This document shows, one piece after another, positions 1-5,433 of a DNA stretch of 6,393 bases. Under the pieces are notes generated by a model. It had not been told where the DNA came from. It made no database searches and worked only from the letters and a program-made list of their open reading frames with translations. Location of the stretch: assembly GCA_937901805.1 (NCBI GenBank), contig CALDJI010000295.1, forward strand, positions 1 to 6,393. Reading direction: 5' to 3'. The position numbers were made by a program, and so were the translations under genes. The first letter of the stretch is position 1; each line of letters starts with the position of its first letter. The DNA is from an uncultured Clostridia bacterium (lineage in GTDB: Bacteria; Bacillota; Clostridia; Oscillospirales; Ruminococcaceae).

Positions 1-43
1 GCCCGCATCCTCATCCCAGGCGGCGCAGTAGCGATTAGATATG

Positions 44-93
44 AGACAAACCCTTCTTTTCAGGGAAAAATCCCTGAAAAGAAGGGTTTGTCT
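44..93 (-). terminator. Perfect 23-bp-arm inverted repeat, terminator of coaX unit
   Basis: Arms 44-66 and 71-93 are exactly complementary over 23 bases around a four-base A/T loop. They begin 20 bases after the pentapeptide gene stop. The inner stem starts with CCCTTC/GAAGGG and is followed on the minus strand by TTTGTCT, serving as a short U-rich tail. The structure is symmetric, so it could also stop transcription from the left. The tail is weaker than that of the rpsO terminator. Confidence 0.78.
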
Positions 94-113
94 ATCTATA
101 AGGTTCAGAATTG

Positions 114-719
114 TCAGCAAATGACAGCCCCAAGGTTTTCAGCCAGAAGAATTGCCTGAGCCAAATCCATCTTTGTCTTTTTCAAACGGATCGAATGGAA
201 ATCCACTCCCCCCATTTTGGCCCCGCGCAGATCCGCTTCGGTCAGATCGGTGTTCTGAAATAATGCCTGCGTGAGATCTGCCTGCTGAAAGTTACAGCGT
301 CTGCAATCGCACTGTCTCAAATCTGCCCGGGCAAGATTGACGCCGCTGAAATCCATCGAGCGCAGCGAACACTCCAGAAAATTGCTGTCGCTGAAATTCC
401 CTCTCCGAATCACAAGCCCTGTGATCTCCGCTCCGGAAAAAGAGCTCCCCGTACATTTACAATCCTCGAATTCCGCGCAGAAGAGGTTTGCATCGGTAAA
501 ATCACAACCCGTAAACTGGCTGTAACGGTGAATGGTTCCTCCCATCTGTGCAAAAGAGAAACTGCATTCTACAAACGAGCAGGAAACAGTCTGCAAATCC
601 TTCATTTGAGCACCGCGGAACGAACATTTACAAAAGGAATACCCCTTGAGTTCCTGCCCTTCCAGCTCCTCCCCTGAAAAGCGGACGCCGTAATATTCCT
701 TCTGTTCAGTCAGAAACAT
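114..719 (-). CDS. Pentapeptide-repeat protein, Qnr/MfpA-like
   Basis: From the ATG at 719 the product has 201 residues. A hydrophobic centre residue (mostly F, L or M) recurs exactly every five residues from F14 to M184, about 35 repeats, and position i-2 is mostly Ala, Cys or Ser. This predicts a right-handed quadrilateral beta-helix of eight to nine coils with no signal peptide or membrane segment. Only T44, H64 and I104 are weaker centres. The C-terminal stretch KMDLAQAILLAENLG (183-197) resembles the dimerisation helix of Qnr proteins (recalled pattern K-L-D-x-x-Q-A-x-L-L-x-E-x-L-G). Qnr and MfpA mimic B-form DNA and bind DNA gyrase; Qnr protects it from quinolones. The unbroken register means it lacks the Qnr projecting loops and is closer to MfpA in that respect. 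Thirteen cysteines are unusual. It overlaps coaX by 14 nt and ends before a strong terminator. The gyrase role is inferred. Confidence 0.9.
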   Translation of the reverse strand: MFLTEQKEYYGVRFSGEELEGQELKGYSFCKCSFRGAQMKDLQTVSCSFVECSFSFAQMGGTIHRYSQFTGCDFTDANLFCAEFEDCKCTGSSFSGAEITGLVIRRGNFSDSNFLECSLRSMDFSGVNLARADLRQCDCRRCNFQQADLTQALFQNTDLTEADLRGAKMGGVDFHSIRLKKTKMDLAQAILLAENLGAVIC

Positions 720-1506
720 GGTGATCCCTCCGTTGGATCGCGGGGCGGTTTTTATCATACAAAATTTTGAGGCCCCGCAGCATCAAAGTATCATCCGGAA
801 TGATTTGATGGCGGCAGTAGGGGATTACTGTGTGAACCATCCCCCCAGTCGCCACAACGGTTGCCTGCGTACCAAGCTGCTCTTGCATCCGATCAATAAT
901 GCCGTCAATCATGGCCGCATTTCCATAAATTGCGCCGGACTGCATACACTCTATTGTATTTGTCCCTATCATCTGCCCGGGAGGAATCAGATCCACACGG
1001 GGAAGCTGGGAAGTACTGGAGGAAAGAGCATCCATCGCCAGTCGGATCCCCGGCATAATCATCCCTCCAATATAGCCGCCTTTTCCATCCACAACAGAGA
1101 GCGTGGTCGCTGTCCCCATATCAAAGATTAGAATCGGCTTTTGATAACACTGGCTTGCTGCAACTGCATCCACCACCAAATCGCTCCCAAGCTGTCCGGG
1201 ATTGTCAATCCGGATGTTTAACCCTGTTTTCAGTCCAGAACCTACCAGCAGTGCTTTTCGCCCTGTTAACTGCTCTACAGCCCGCTGCAGCACCGTGCTC
1301 AATACCGGAACCACAGAAGAAATAATACTCCCCTCAATTTTTCCAGTCTCAATCCCGCGCATGGAAAAAACGCCCTGAAGTTTCAATGCATATTCATCTG
1401 CCGTAAGGGTCTGATCAGTGGAAAGCCGTGCGGTCAGACACAGGTTTTCCCCTTGAAAGCACCCTACCACAGTATTGGTATTTCCCACATCAATTGCAAG
1501 AATCAT
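706..1506 (-). CDS. coaX: Type III pantothenate kinase (CoaX)
   Basis: CoaX catalyses the first step of CoA synthesis, ATP-dependent phosphorylation of pantothenate. It belongs to the ASKHA superfamily, needs a monovalent cation and is not inhibited by CoA. The 266-residue product is full length. The PHOSPHATE-1 loop AIDVGNTNTVVG (4-15) is followed by DNPGQLGSDLVVDAVAA (101-117) with the probable catalytic Asp109. Next are FDMGTATTLSVVDG (128-141), GGYIGGMIMPGI (143-154), the segment ECMQSGAIYG (186-195) and VVATGGM (217-223). Position 110 is Leu where many family members have Arg after this Asp. The start at 1506 has GGAGGGG upstream with a slightly long spacer. It is first in a two-gene unit behind its own promoter, and its end overlaps the pentapeptide gene by 14 nt. 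coaX next to rpsO is not part of the canonical cluster. Confidence 0.96.
   Translation of the reverse strand: MILAIDVGNTNTVVGCFQGENLCLTARLSTDQTLTADEYALKLQGVFSMRGIETGKIEGSIISSVVPVLSTVLQRAVEQLTGRKALLVGSGLKTGLNIRIDNPGQLGSDLVVDAVAASQCYQKPILIFDMGTATTLSVVDGKGGYIGGMIMPGIRLAMDALSSSTSQLPRVDLIPPGQMIGTNTIECMQSGAIYGNAAMIDGIIDRMQEQLGTQATVVATGGMVHTVIPYCRHQIIPDDTLMLRGLKILYDKNRPAIQRRDHHVSD
727..731 (-). promoter_or_regulatory. Shine-Dalgarno deciding the pentapeptide gene start
   Basis: GGAGG on the minus strand, seven bases before the ATG at 719, lies within the end of coaX. The in-frame ATG at 758 has no SD, so the shorter start is preferred. The arrangement implies translational coupling to coaX. Confidence 0.75.
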
Positions 1507-1543
1507 AACTGATTTCCCCTCCGTTTTACATGCTCCAGTTCAT

Positions 1544-1567
1544 CCCGCGCATATCTCTGCGCGCGGG
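1544..1567 (-). other. Hairpin in the coaX 5' leader
   Basis: Arms 1544-1550 and 1561-1567 (CCCGCGC/GCGCGGG) pair perfectly over seven G-C pairs around a ten-base loop. It sits in the predicted coaX leader, about 20 bases before the SD (GGAGG, 1522-1518, an 11-base spacer to the ATG). It has no T-tract, so it is not a terminator. It could stabilise the mRNA 5' end; nothing shows regulation. Confidence 0.4.
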
Positions 1568-1590
1568 GTGGCAGTGTCTTCCTGCGGTTC

Positions 1591-1619
1591 ATTATACCGG
1601 ACATCCTGCGTATTTGCAA
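1591..1619 (-). promoter_or_regulatory. Sigma-A-type promoter for coaX
   Basis: TTGCAA (1619-1614, four of six matches to the -35 consensus), a 17-bp spacer and a perfect TATAAT (1596-1591) lie on the minus strand, downstream of the rpsO terminator. Initiation near 1585-1583 gives a leader of about 77 nt. This makes coaX and the pentapeptide gene an independent transcription unit. Confidence 0.75.
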
Positions 1620-1681
1620 TTCCCCGCGGAAAACATGCCCATATCCCGGCATATTCCCGGCTTTCCCCAGAATAAGTTGGG

Positions 1682-1726
1682 GTATAAAAAAGAACCGGCA
1701 GAAGCACTGCCGGTTCTTTTTTATAC
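1682..1726 (-). terminator. Strong rpsO intrinsic terminator, symmetric
   Basis: Arms 1682-1701 and 1707-1726 form a perfect 20-bp inverted repeat with a five-base loop. The core GAACCGGCAG/CTGCCGGTTC is flanked by six A and six T, giving a GC-rich stem followed by a T6 run on either strand. It starts 23 bases after the rpsO stop and separates rpsO from the coaX promoter. It could work in both directions, though no convergent gene is present here. Confidence 0.92.
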
Positions 1727-1749
1727 GGGATACCCGTCTTATATGGCGA

Positions 1750-2016
1750 TTACTTACGCAGACCGAGTTTTGCAATGATTGCACGGTAACGCTCGATATC
1801 CACTCTCATCAGATAGTTGAGAAGGTTACGGCGGCGGCCAACCATTTTCAGCAGGCCTCTGCGGGAATGATGGTCTTTCTTATGGATTTTCAGGTGCTCG
1901 GTCAGATCATTGATTCTCTTAGTGAGAATGGCAATCTGTACTTCCGGAGAACCGGTATCGCCTTCGTGAGTAGCATTTGCCGCAATTACGGCCTGTTTTT
2001 CTTCTTTGAGCATCAT
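1750..2016 (-). CDS. rpsO: Small ribosomal subunit protein S15
   Basis: S15 is a primary 16S rRNA-binding protein that organises the central domain (three-way junction of helices 20-22) and later contacts the 50S subunit. The 88-residue product is essentially the family's usual 89. The diagnostic motifs are [10 protein letters not shown] (20-29) and [19 protein letters not shown] (45-63), and it ends in LGLRK. The product begins MMLKEE; the first ATG is preferred on SD spacing. It is preceded by its own promoter and a structured leader and followed 23 bases after the stop by a strong terminator, so it marks the 3' end of the translation cluster. Sequence is Firmicutes-like throughout. Confidence 0.98.
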   Translation of the reverse strand: MMLKEEKQAVIAANATHEGDTGSPEVQIAILTKRINDLTEHLKIHKKDHHSRRGLLKMVGRRRNLLNYLMRVDIERYRAIIAKLGLRK

Positions 2017-2118
2017 AGTACTATCACCTCTTTATAAATTTCCCCTGAATCTCAGCAATGGGCAGGTAATCCTCCCAAAACCGGGCAAAACCCCACAGCC
2101 GTGAAACAGGCAGATAAC
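2017..2118 (-). promoter_or_regulatory. rpsO 5' leader, candidate S15 autoregulatory element
   Basis: About 100 nt precede the start codon. A hairpin pairs 2076-2071 (GGGAGG) with 2066-2060 (CCTGCCC, one bulged G) around an ATTA loop. The loop plus its 3' side (ATTACCT, 2070-2064) can instead pair with AGGTGAT of the SD (2029-2023) over seven positions including one G-U. A second small hairpin (CTGA/TCAG, with CCC and GGG outside it) lies between. S15 is known to repress its own mRNA through leader structures that differ between phyla. Whether this leader does so is inference. Confidence 0.45.
2023..2031 (-). promoter_or_regulatory. Extended Shine-Dalgarno of rpsO
   Basis: AGAGGTGAT on the minus strand is a long match to the 16S 3' end, six bases before the first of two consecutive ATG codons (2016). 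This placement favours 2016 over 2013 as start. Its last seven bases can pair with the upstream ATTACCT at 2070-2064. Confidence 0.7.
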
Positions 2119-2125
2119 AAAAGGA

Positions 2126-2155
2126 ATTATATCATACTCTAACGGTGTCTGTAAA
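2126..2155 (-). promoter_or_regulatory. Sigma-A-type promoter for rpsO with extended -10
   Basis: On the minus strand TTTACA (2155-2150, five of six matches to TTGACA) is followed by an 18-bp spacer and a perfect TATAAT (2131-2126). A TG one base before the -10 makes it an extended -10. The -35 box lies in the last codons of ribF. Initiation is expected near 2119-2117, giving a leader of about 100 nt. rpsO can thus be transcribed separately from the upstream operon. Confidence 0.8.
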
Positions 2156-3110
2156 GAGTTTTTTCCTCTTTGCCAAACCTGCTCCATTGTTTTTTCAAAT
2201 AATCAAGGGATTGCTGGGTGTCCTCTGCAATTTGGGCTTTCAGTTGTTCCATATCCGGGAATTTCCGTTCCGGACGGGTAAATTTCAGCAGACGCACTTC
2301 AACAGAACATCCGTATAAATCCCCGGAATATCCGACAATATGGGTCTCTGCTAAGACCCGGTCACTTCCGACAGTGGGCTTGACGCCAACATTGGTAACC
2401 GCTGGATAGCATCTGCCATCTACCAGAGCAACCGACGCATATACCCCAAATTTGGGGATGACAAACCGTTTTGGAAACGCTTGATTTATGGTAGGGAACG
2501 CCATGGTGCGCCCAAGCTGATTCCCGCGGATAACCTCAAAATCCAGCGCAAAGGGGCGATCCAGCAGTTCATTGGCTTTTTCCAGTTCCCCCGCACGGAT
2601 ATATTCCCGGATTCGCGATGAGCTGATCCGTTTCCCGTCAACACAGACAGGAGGGACAATCCGTACCTGAAAACCGAAACGCCTGCCGTCCTCCGCCAGA
2701 CGGGCGGCGTCGGCACAGGCATTTTTTCCATACCGCAGATCGCTGCCGCAGCAGACCACCTTTGCCTGAAGCTTCTCCCGCAAAATATCCCTGGCAAACT
2801 CCTCCGGAGTAAGAGCGCTGAAGCTTTCAAAGGCCGGCATTACCAAAGTTTCTACACTCATCTCCTCCAGATACCGGCACTTTAGGGAAAGAGGGCGCAG
2901 ATAGCACAAGCCGGCTTTTGCCTGTGGAATCTGCCCGGAAACCGTATAGGAAAATACGCAGGATGAAAGCCCGTCCTTCTGGAAATCCAGCATAGAGTCC
3001 AGTACTTTCCGGTGTCCCAAGTGAATCCCGTCAAAAAAGCCAATCGCCACAGCGCAGGGGGAATCCATTTGCATTGTATGTAAATCTGTATAGGTTACCA
3101 CCGGCAACAT
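2139..3110 (-). CDS. ribF: Bifunctional riboflavin kinase / FAD synthetase RibF
   Basis: RibF phosphorylates riboflavin to FMN and adenylates FMN to FAD. The 323-residue product has both domains. The N-terminal FMN adenylyltransferase (about 15-185) shows the nucleotidyltransferase signature GFFDGIHLGH (24-33), TPEEFARDIL (101-110), GSDLRYGK (122-129) and ISSSRIREYI (162-171). The C-terminal kinase (about 186-308) shows GNQLGRTMAFPTIN (196-209), GVYASV (222-227), TNVGVKPTVG (239-248), AETHI with the probable general-base glutamate (E255) and DLYG (264-267). Two positions differ from the consensus I know: MAFPT for LGFPT, and VGVKPT where an Arg is usual. The start may be ATG 3110 or GTG 3101 (320 residues). 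The TAG stop lies inside the spacer of the downstream rpsO promoter. It is probably co-transcribed with truB, with no terminator before rpsO. Confidence 0.96.
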   Translation of the reverse strand: MLPVVTYTDLHTMQMDSPCAVAIGFFDGIHLGHRKVLDSMLDFQKDGLSSCVFSYTVSGQIPQAKAGLCYLRPLSLKCRYLEEMSVETLVMPAFESFSALTPEEFARDILREKLQAKVVCCGSDLRYGKNACADAARLAEDGRRFGFQVRIVPPVCVDGKRISSSRIREYIRAGELEKANELLDRPFALDFEVIRGNQLGRTMAFPTINQAFPKRFVIPKFGVYASVALVDGRCYPAVTNVGVKPTVGSDRVLAETHIVGYSGDLYGCSVEVRLLKFTRPERKFPDMEQLKAQIAEDTQQSLDYLKKQWSRFGKEEKTLYRHR

Positions 3111-3116
3111 CCTCTT
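3111..3116 (-). promoter_or_regulatory. SD-like sequence bearing on the ribF start
   Basis: AAGAGG fills the whole truB-ribF gap and directly abuts the ATG at 3110 with no spacer. The same sequence is nine bases from an in-frame GTG at 3101 and three from a TTG at 3107. The spacing therefore fits the GTG better, although the family's usual start codon is ATG. The true start needs an N-terminal peptide or comparison with close relatives. Confidence 0.4.
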
Positions 3117-4013
3117 TTATTGGAGTACAAAAAATTTTTTTACGCGGAATTTTCCTTCTTTATCCAGATAGGCTAAAGCGGAAAAGCCAATCTCTGGTAC
3201 ATAAACCCGGTACAGCTGCGCCCGCTCGGTAATACCAAGGCGTCCCGGATCCAGTTTCACCCCATTTTGGAACAGCTTCGCCGCATTTTCCCCTAAATCC
3301 ACACGGGGATATGAAGAAAATACCCGTTCAACCGGTAAAACATGACGATCAATTGTCCCATTCTGAACAGCCTGTTCCACCTGTTCAAGCGTCAGGCAAT
3401 CAGACAGGGAAAACCCACAGGCCTTTGTCCGGACAAGTCCGGATAATACTGCGCCGCACCCAAGCCGTTTCCCAATTTCCTCACACAGAGAACGGACATA
3501 GGTACCTTTCGAGCAGGAAATATCCAGACAATATTCATTTTTTCTTTCCCCCATACCCAAGCAGGACAGATGATAAATCGTAACCGGGCGCGGTTTCCTT
3601 TCTATCTGTTTTCCTTCCCGGGCCAGCTGGTAGAGCTTTTTCCCCCCGACTTTTACCGCAGAATACATGGGTGGAATCTGCTGTATTTCTCCCGTCAGCT
3701 GGGGAAGCAGCGCCATCAGATCCTGTTCGGACGCCGTAACTTCCTTAAGGGAGAGGACAGTCCCGGTGATATCCAGGGTGTCCGTTGTCATGCCCAATAA
3801 AATATTAGCCCGATAGGATTTGTCATGATCGGCAAGACAATCGCAGGCTTTGGCCGCACGCCCCAAAAAGACTGGAAGCACGCCGGTCGCCATCGGGTCG
3901 AGTGTTCCCGCATGTCCGATCTTTTTCAGCCTTAGAATCCCCCGCAGTTTTGCAATAACATCAAAAGAGGTAAAGCCCGCTGGTTTATTGATACAGAGGA
4001 TCCCGTCCTTCAT
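3117..4013 (-). CDS. truB: tRNA pseudouridine(55) synthase TruB
   Basis: TruB isomerises U55 to pseudouridine in the T-loop of elongator tRNAs and can act as an RNA chaperone. The 298-residue product is full length. The catalytic motif [16 protein letters not shown] places the nucleophilic aspartate at D39. Other core signatures are KSYRA with its conserved Tyr (Y67), the segment DTLD-TG (78-84), [20 protein letters not shown] (113-132), SKGTYVRSL (168-176, Arg174) and the block [15 protein letters not shown] (187-201). The C-terminal PUA-like portion follows (about 240-298, ending in [10 protein letters not shown]). The ATG at 4013 has GGAGG seven bases upstream and overlaps the nrnA TGA stop in an ATGA junction. 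ribF follows after six bases. No missing residues seen; identification is firm. Confidence 0.98.
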   Translation of the reverse strand: MKDGILCINKPAGFTSFDVIAKLRGILRLKKIGHAGTLDPMATGVLPVFLGRAAKACDCLADHDKSYRANILLGMTTDTLDITGTVLSLKEVTASEQDLMALLPQLTGEIQQIPPMYSAVKVGGKKLYQLAREGKQIERKPRPVTIYHLSCLGMGERKNEYCLDISCSKGTYVRSLCEEIGKRLGCGAVLSGLVRTKACGFSLSDCLTLEQVEQAVQNGTIDRHVLPVERVFSSYPRVDLGENAAKLFQNGVKLDPGRLGITERAQLYRVYVPEIGFSALAYLDKEGKFRVKKFFVLQ

Positions 4014-4969
4014 TGCGCCCCCTCCAGGACTTCCTTTACTATATGCAGGATCTTATCCTTCACCTGATCGAGCGTACCGTCCACCGCACAGCCTGCAGCG
4101 CGGGCATGTCCGCCTCCGCCAAGCTTTCTGCAAATAGCGCTTGCATCGCAGGGGGATTTTGTACGGACAGAAATTTTATAGCCCCGCTCGTCCCGCTGTT
4201 TGATTGTCAGCCCAATTTCCACCCCATCAATCTGCCGAGGGATTGCAGCGATATCGTCGATCTCCTCATAAGACACGCCGCAGCGCTCCATCATCTCCAT
4301 TGTGACGGGAATCAAAGCGCAGCGATCGCCAAAATAGTATTCCAGCGACTGGAGCGCCAGCGCTTCAAATTCCAGCTTTCTACGAGTTTTGGTATCAAAA
4401 ACCCATTCATTGATCTGCGCAACCGGGGCGCCGTATTCCATCATTTGGGCAGCAATCCGGTGGCTGCGGGGGGAAGTGTTGGAGAATTTAAAACACCCGG
4501 TATCCGTGGCTATCCCGGTATAAATCCCAGCCGCAATCCGGGACGTAAACGCTGCGCCCAGTTTTTCAATCACCTGAAAGAGAACCTCCGCTGCGGCGGC
4601 GCTGTCCGCCTCCAAAAGCAGATGCTCCGCATACCCGGTGTTGGAAGGATGGTGATCGATGCACAAATCGATCCTCGGATACTTTTCCCGGATTTTTTTC
4701 CCCAGGAGTTTTTCGTCCGCCACATCCACTGCCAGCACAAAGCGGGGTTCAAATTCCTCCTGCGGGATCCCGTCAAACAGGAACTGGAATTTCTGAGGGA
4801 ATGCATCCGCACATTCCACACGCGCACGGATCCCCAGGCTGTTCAGGGCATGGTAGGCAGCGCATGCGCTGCCCATCGTATCCCCGTCCGGGCTCTGGTG
4901 GCAGAGGATCACCACATCCTGCGCCTGTTTCAGGCATTGTGCGGCCTGTTCGACATTATAGTTCTTCAT
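4010..4969 (-). CDS. nrnA: DHH/DHHA1 phosphoesterase, NrnA-type oligoribonuclease / pAp phosphatase
   Basis: NrnA-type proteins degrade short oligoribonucleotides from the 5' end and dephosphorylate pAp, using a two-metal centre in the cytoplasm. From the ATG at 4969 the product has 319 residues, close to the B. subtilis protein. The metal-binding DHH motifs are intact: [12 protein letters not shown] (H24, D28, D30), AVDVAD (D82), IDHHPSN (D105, H106, H107) and ATDTGCF (D156). The C-terminal DHHA1 domain carries the substrate-binding loop [10 protein letters not shown] (284-293). Longer starts exist (TTG 4999, ATG 4978) but the SD supports 4969. It overlaps rbfA by 14 nt and shares ATGA with truB (4-nt overlap), so the three are probably coupled in translation. 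DHH/DHHA1 membership is certain. The exact substrate preference (nano-RNA, pAp or c-di-nucleotide products) is inferred from the family and the operon position. Confidence 0.93.
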   Translation of the reverse strand: MKNYNVEQAAQCLKQAQDVVILCHQSPDGDTMGSACAAYHALNSLGIRARVECADAFPQKFQFLFDGIPQEEFEPRFVLAVDVADEKLLGKKIREKYPRIDLCIDHHPSNTGYAEHLLLEADSAAAAEVLFQVIEKLGAAFTSRIAAGIYTGIATDTGCFKFSNTSPRSHRIAAQMMEYGAPVAQINEWVFDTKTRRKLEFEALALQSLEYYFGDRCALIPVTMEMMERCGVSYEEIDDIAAIPRQIDGVEIGLTIKQRDERGYKISVRTKSPCDASAICRKLGGGGHARAAGCAVDGTLDQVKDKILHIVKEVLEGAQ

Positions 4970-5321
4970 GGCCGTCATCCTTTTTCTGAACCTGCTCAAT
5001 CAGGCGGGAAATCTCCGCCCCGGTTTCAATGGAATCATCCGCCACAAAGAGGAACTCCGGCGCATGCCGCAGTTTCAGACGATGGGCAATCTCCCTGCGG
5101 ATGAAGCCGGATGCATTTTTCAGCCCCTTAACCGCGCCTTTTGCCGCTTCATATCCCTCCAGAGAACTGACATGCACTTTTGCATAGGAGAGATCATTTG
5201 TCACCTCCACATGCACAATAGAAAGCATCCCCGTAATCCGGGGATCTTTGAGCATCCGGAAAATATCCGTCAGTTCCCGGCGGACATCTTCAGAAATCCT
5301 GTCGATTTTATGGGTCGCCAT
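4956..5321 (-). CDS. rbfA: 30S ribosome-binding factor RbfA
   Basis: RbfA binds immature 30S subunits near helix 1 of 16S rRNA and assists late small-subunit maturation, notably in the cold. The 121-residue product has the usual family length and the single KH-type fold. Visible signatures are RISEDVRRELTDI (8-20), DPRI (26-29), VEVTNDLSYAKVHVS (38-52), the kinked-helix motif NASGFIR (69-75) and LRHAPEFLFVADDSIETG (84-101). The start at 5321 is set by AGGAGG six bases upstream. The last 14 bases overlap the likely nrnA start, which suggests translational coupling. It sits between infB and the DHH phosphoesterase as in most Firmicutes. The acidic/charged tail (KKDDGHEEL) is not distinctive. 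Identification is firm. Confidence 0.97.
   Translation of the reverse strand: MATHKIDRISEDVRRELTDIFRMLKDPRITGMLSIVHVEVTNDLSYAKVHVSSLEGYEAAKGAVKGLKNASGFIRREIAHRLKLRHAPEFLFVADDSIETGAEISRLIEQVQKKDDGHEEL
4978..4982 (-). promoter_or_regulatory. Shine-Dalgarno deciding the nrnA start
   Basis: AAGGA on the minus strand lies 8 bases before the ATG at 4969 and inside the rbfA 3' end. It favours that ATG over the in-frame TTG at 4999, and over the ATG at 4978, which has purines directly abutting it and no spacer. Confidence 0.65.
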
Positions 5322-5357
5322 AATTTCCCTCCTGTTCGTTTTCTATGAAAGGACAAA

Positions 5358-5403
5358 GGACGAACCCGTCGCGCGGAAATTCCCGGCGCGGGCGGATTCG
5401 TCC
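5358..5403 (-). terminator. Large hairpin between infB and rbfA, possible attenuator or weak terminator
   Basis: On the minus strand the outer arms 5403-5393 and 5368-5358 pair over 11 positions, with one G-U wobble (5396/5365). After a small internal loop, 5390-5386 pairs with 5374-5370. It is followed on the minus strand by TTTGTCCTTT, a poor and interrupted T-tract, so full termination is doubtful. The hairpin lies between infB and rbfA, whose own SD (AGGAGG at 5333-5328) is free downstream. Partial termination, an RNA processing site or a stability element are all possible. The structure is visible; the function is inferred. Confidence 0.4.
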
Positions 5404-5409
5404 CCATGC

Positions 5410-5425
5410 CCGGCAGAACTGCCGG
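5410..5425 (-). other. Short GC-rich hairpin just after infB stop
   Basis: Arms 5410-5416 and 5419-5425 are a perfect 7-bp inverted repeat (CCGGCAG/CTGCCGG) separated by two bases; a real loop would open at least one pair. It starts 8 nt beyond the infB stop codon. It has no T-tract on the minus strand, so it is not a terminator by itself. It may protect or punctuate the infB mRNA 3' end together with the larger hairpin next to it. The role is inferred. Confidence 0.5.
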
Positions 5426-5433
5426 CCTGTTCC

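Noticed and set aside
1..43. Possible end of a convergent plus-strand gene (stops at 29-31 and 36-38)
   Set aside because: Too few codons to choose a frame or recognise a protein. The symmetric terminator next to it is compatible with, but does not prove, a convergent gene.
44..93. The 23-bp inverted repeat as a transposon or MITE end
   Set aside because: No transposase, target duplication or second copy is seen in the window. Its place 20 bases after a stop codon fits a terminator.
720..758. ATG at 758 as start of the pentapeptide protein
   Set aside because: No SD precedes it and the extra 13 residues lack the repeat pattern. The ATG at 719 has GGAGG seven bases upstream.
1503..1784. Open frames on both strands across the rpsO-coaX gap
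   Set aside because: They span the terminator, the coaX promoter and the end of rpsO, have low-complexity basic translations and no suitable SD. The gap is regulatory.
4970..4999. TTG start (4999) or ATG (4978) for nrnA, adding 10 or 3 residues
   Set aside because: Neither has a properly spaced SD. AAGGA eight bases before the ATG at 4969 fits better, and homologues begin close to that point.
4013..5104. A 363-codon open frame on the plus strand antisense to nrnA and the end of rbfA
   Set aside because: It lies opposite two clearly conserved proteins, its translation shows no recognisable domain, and it is a frame kept open by the codon bias of the real genes.
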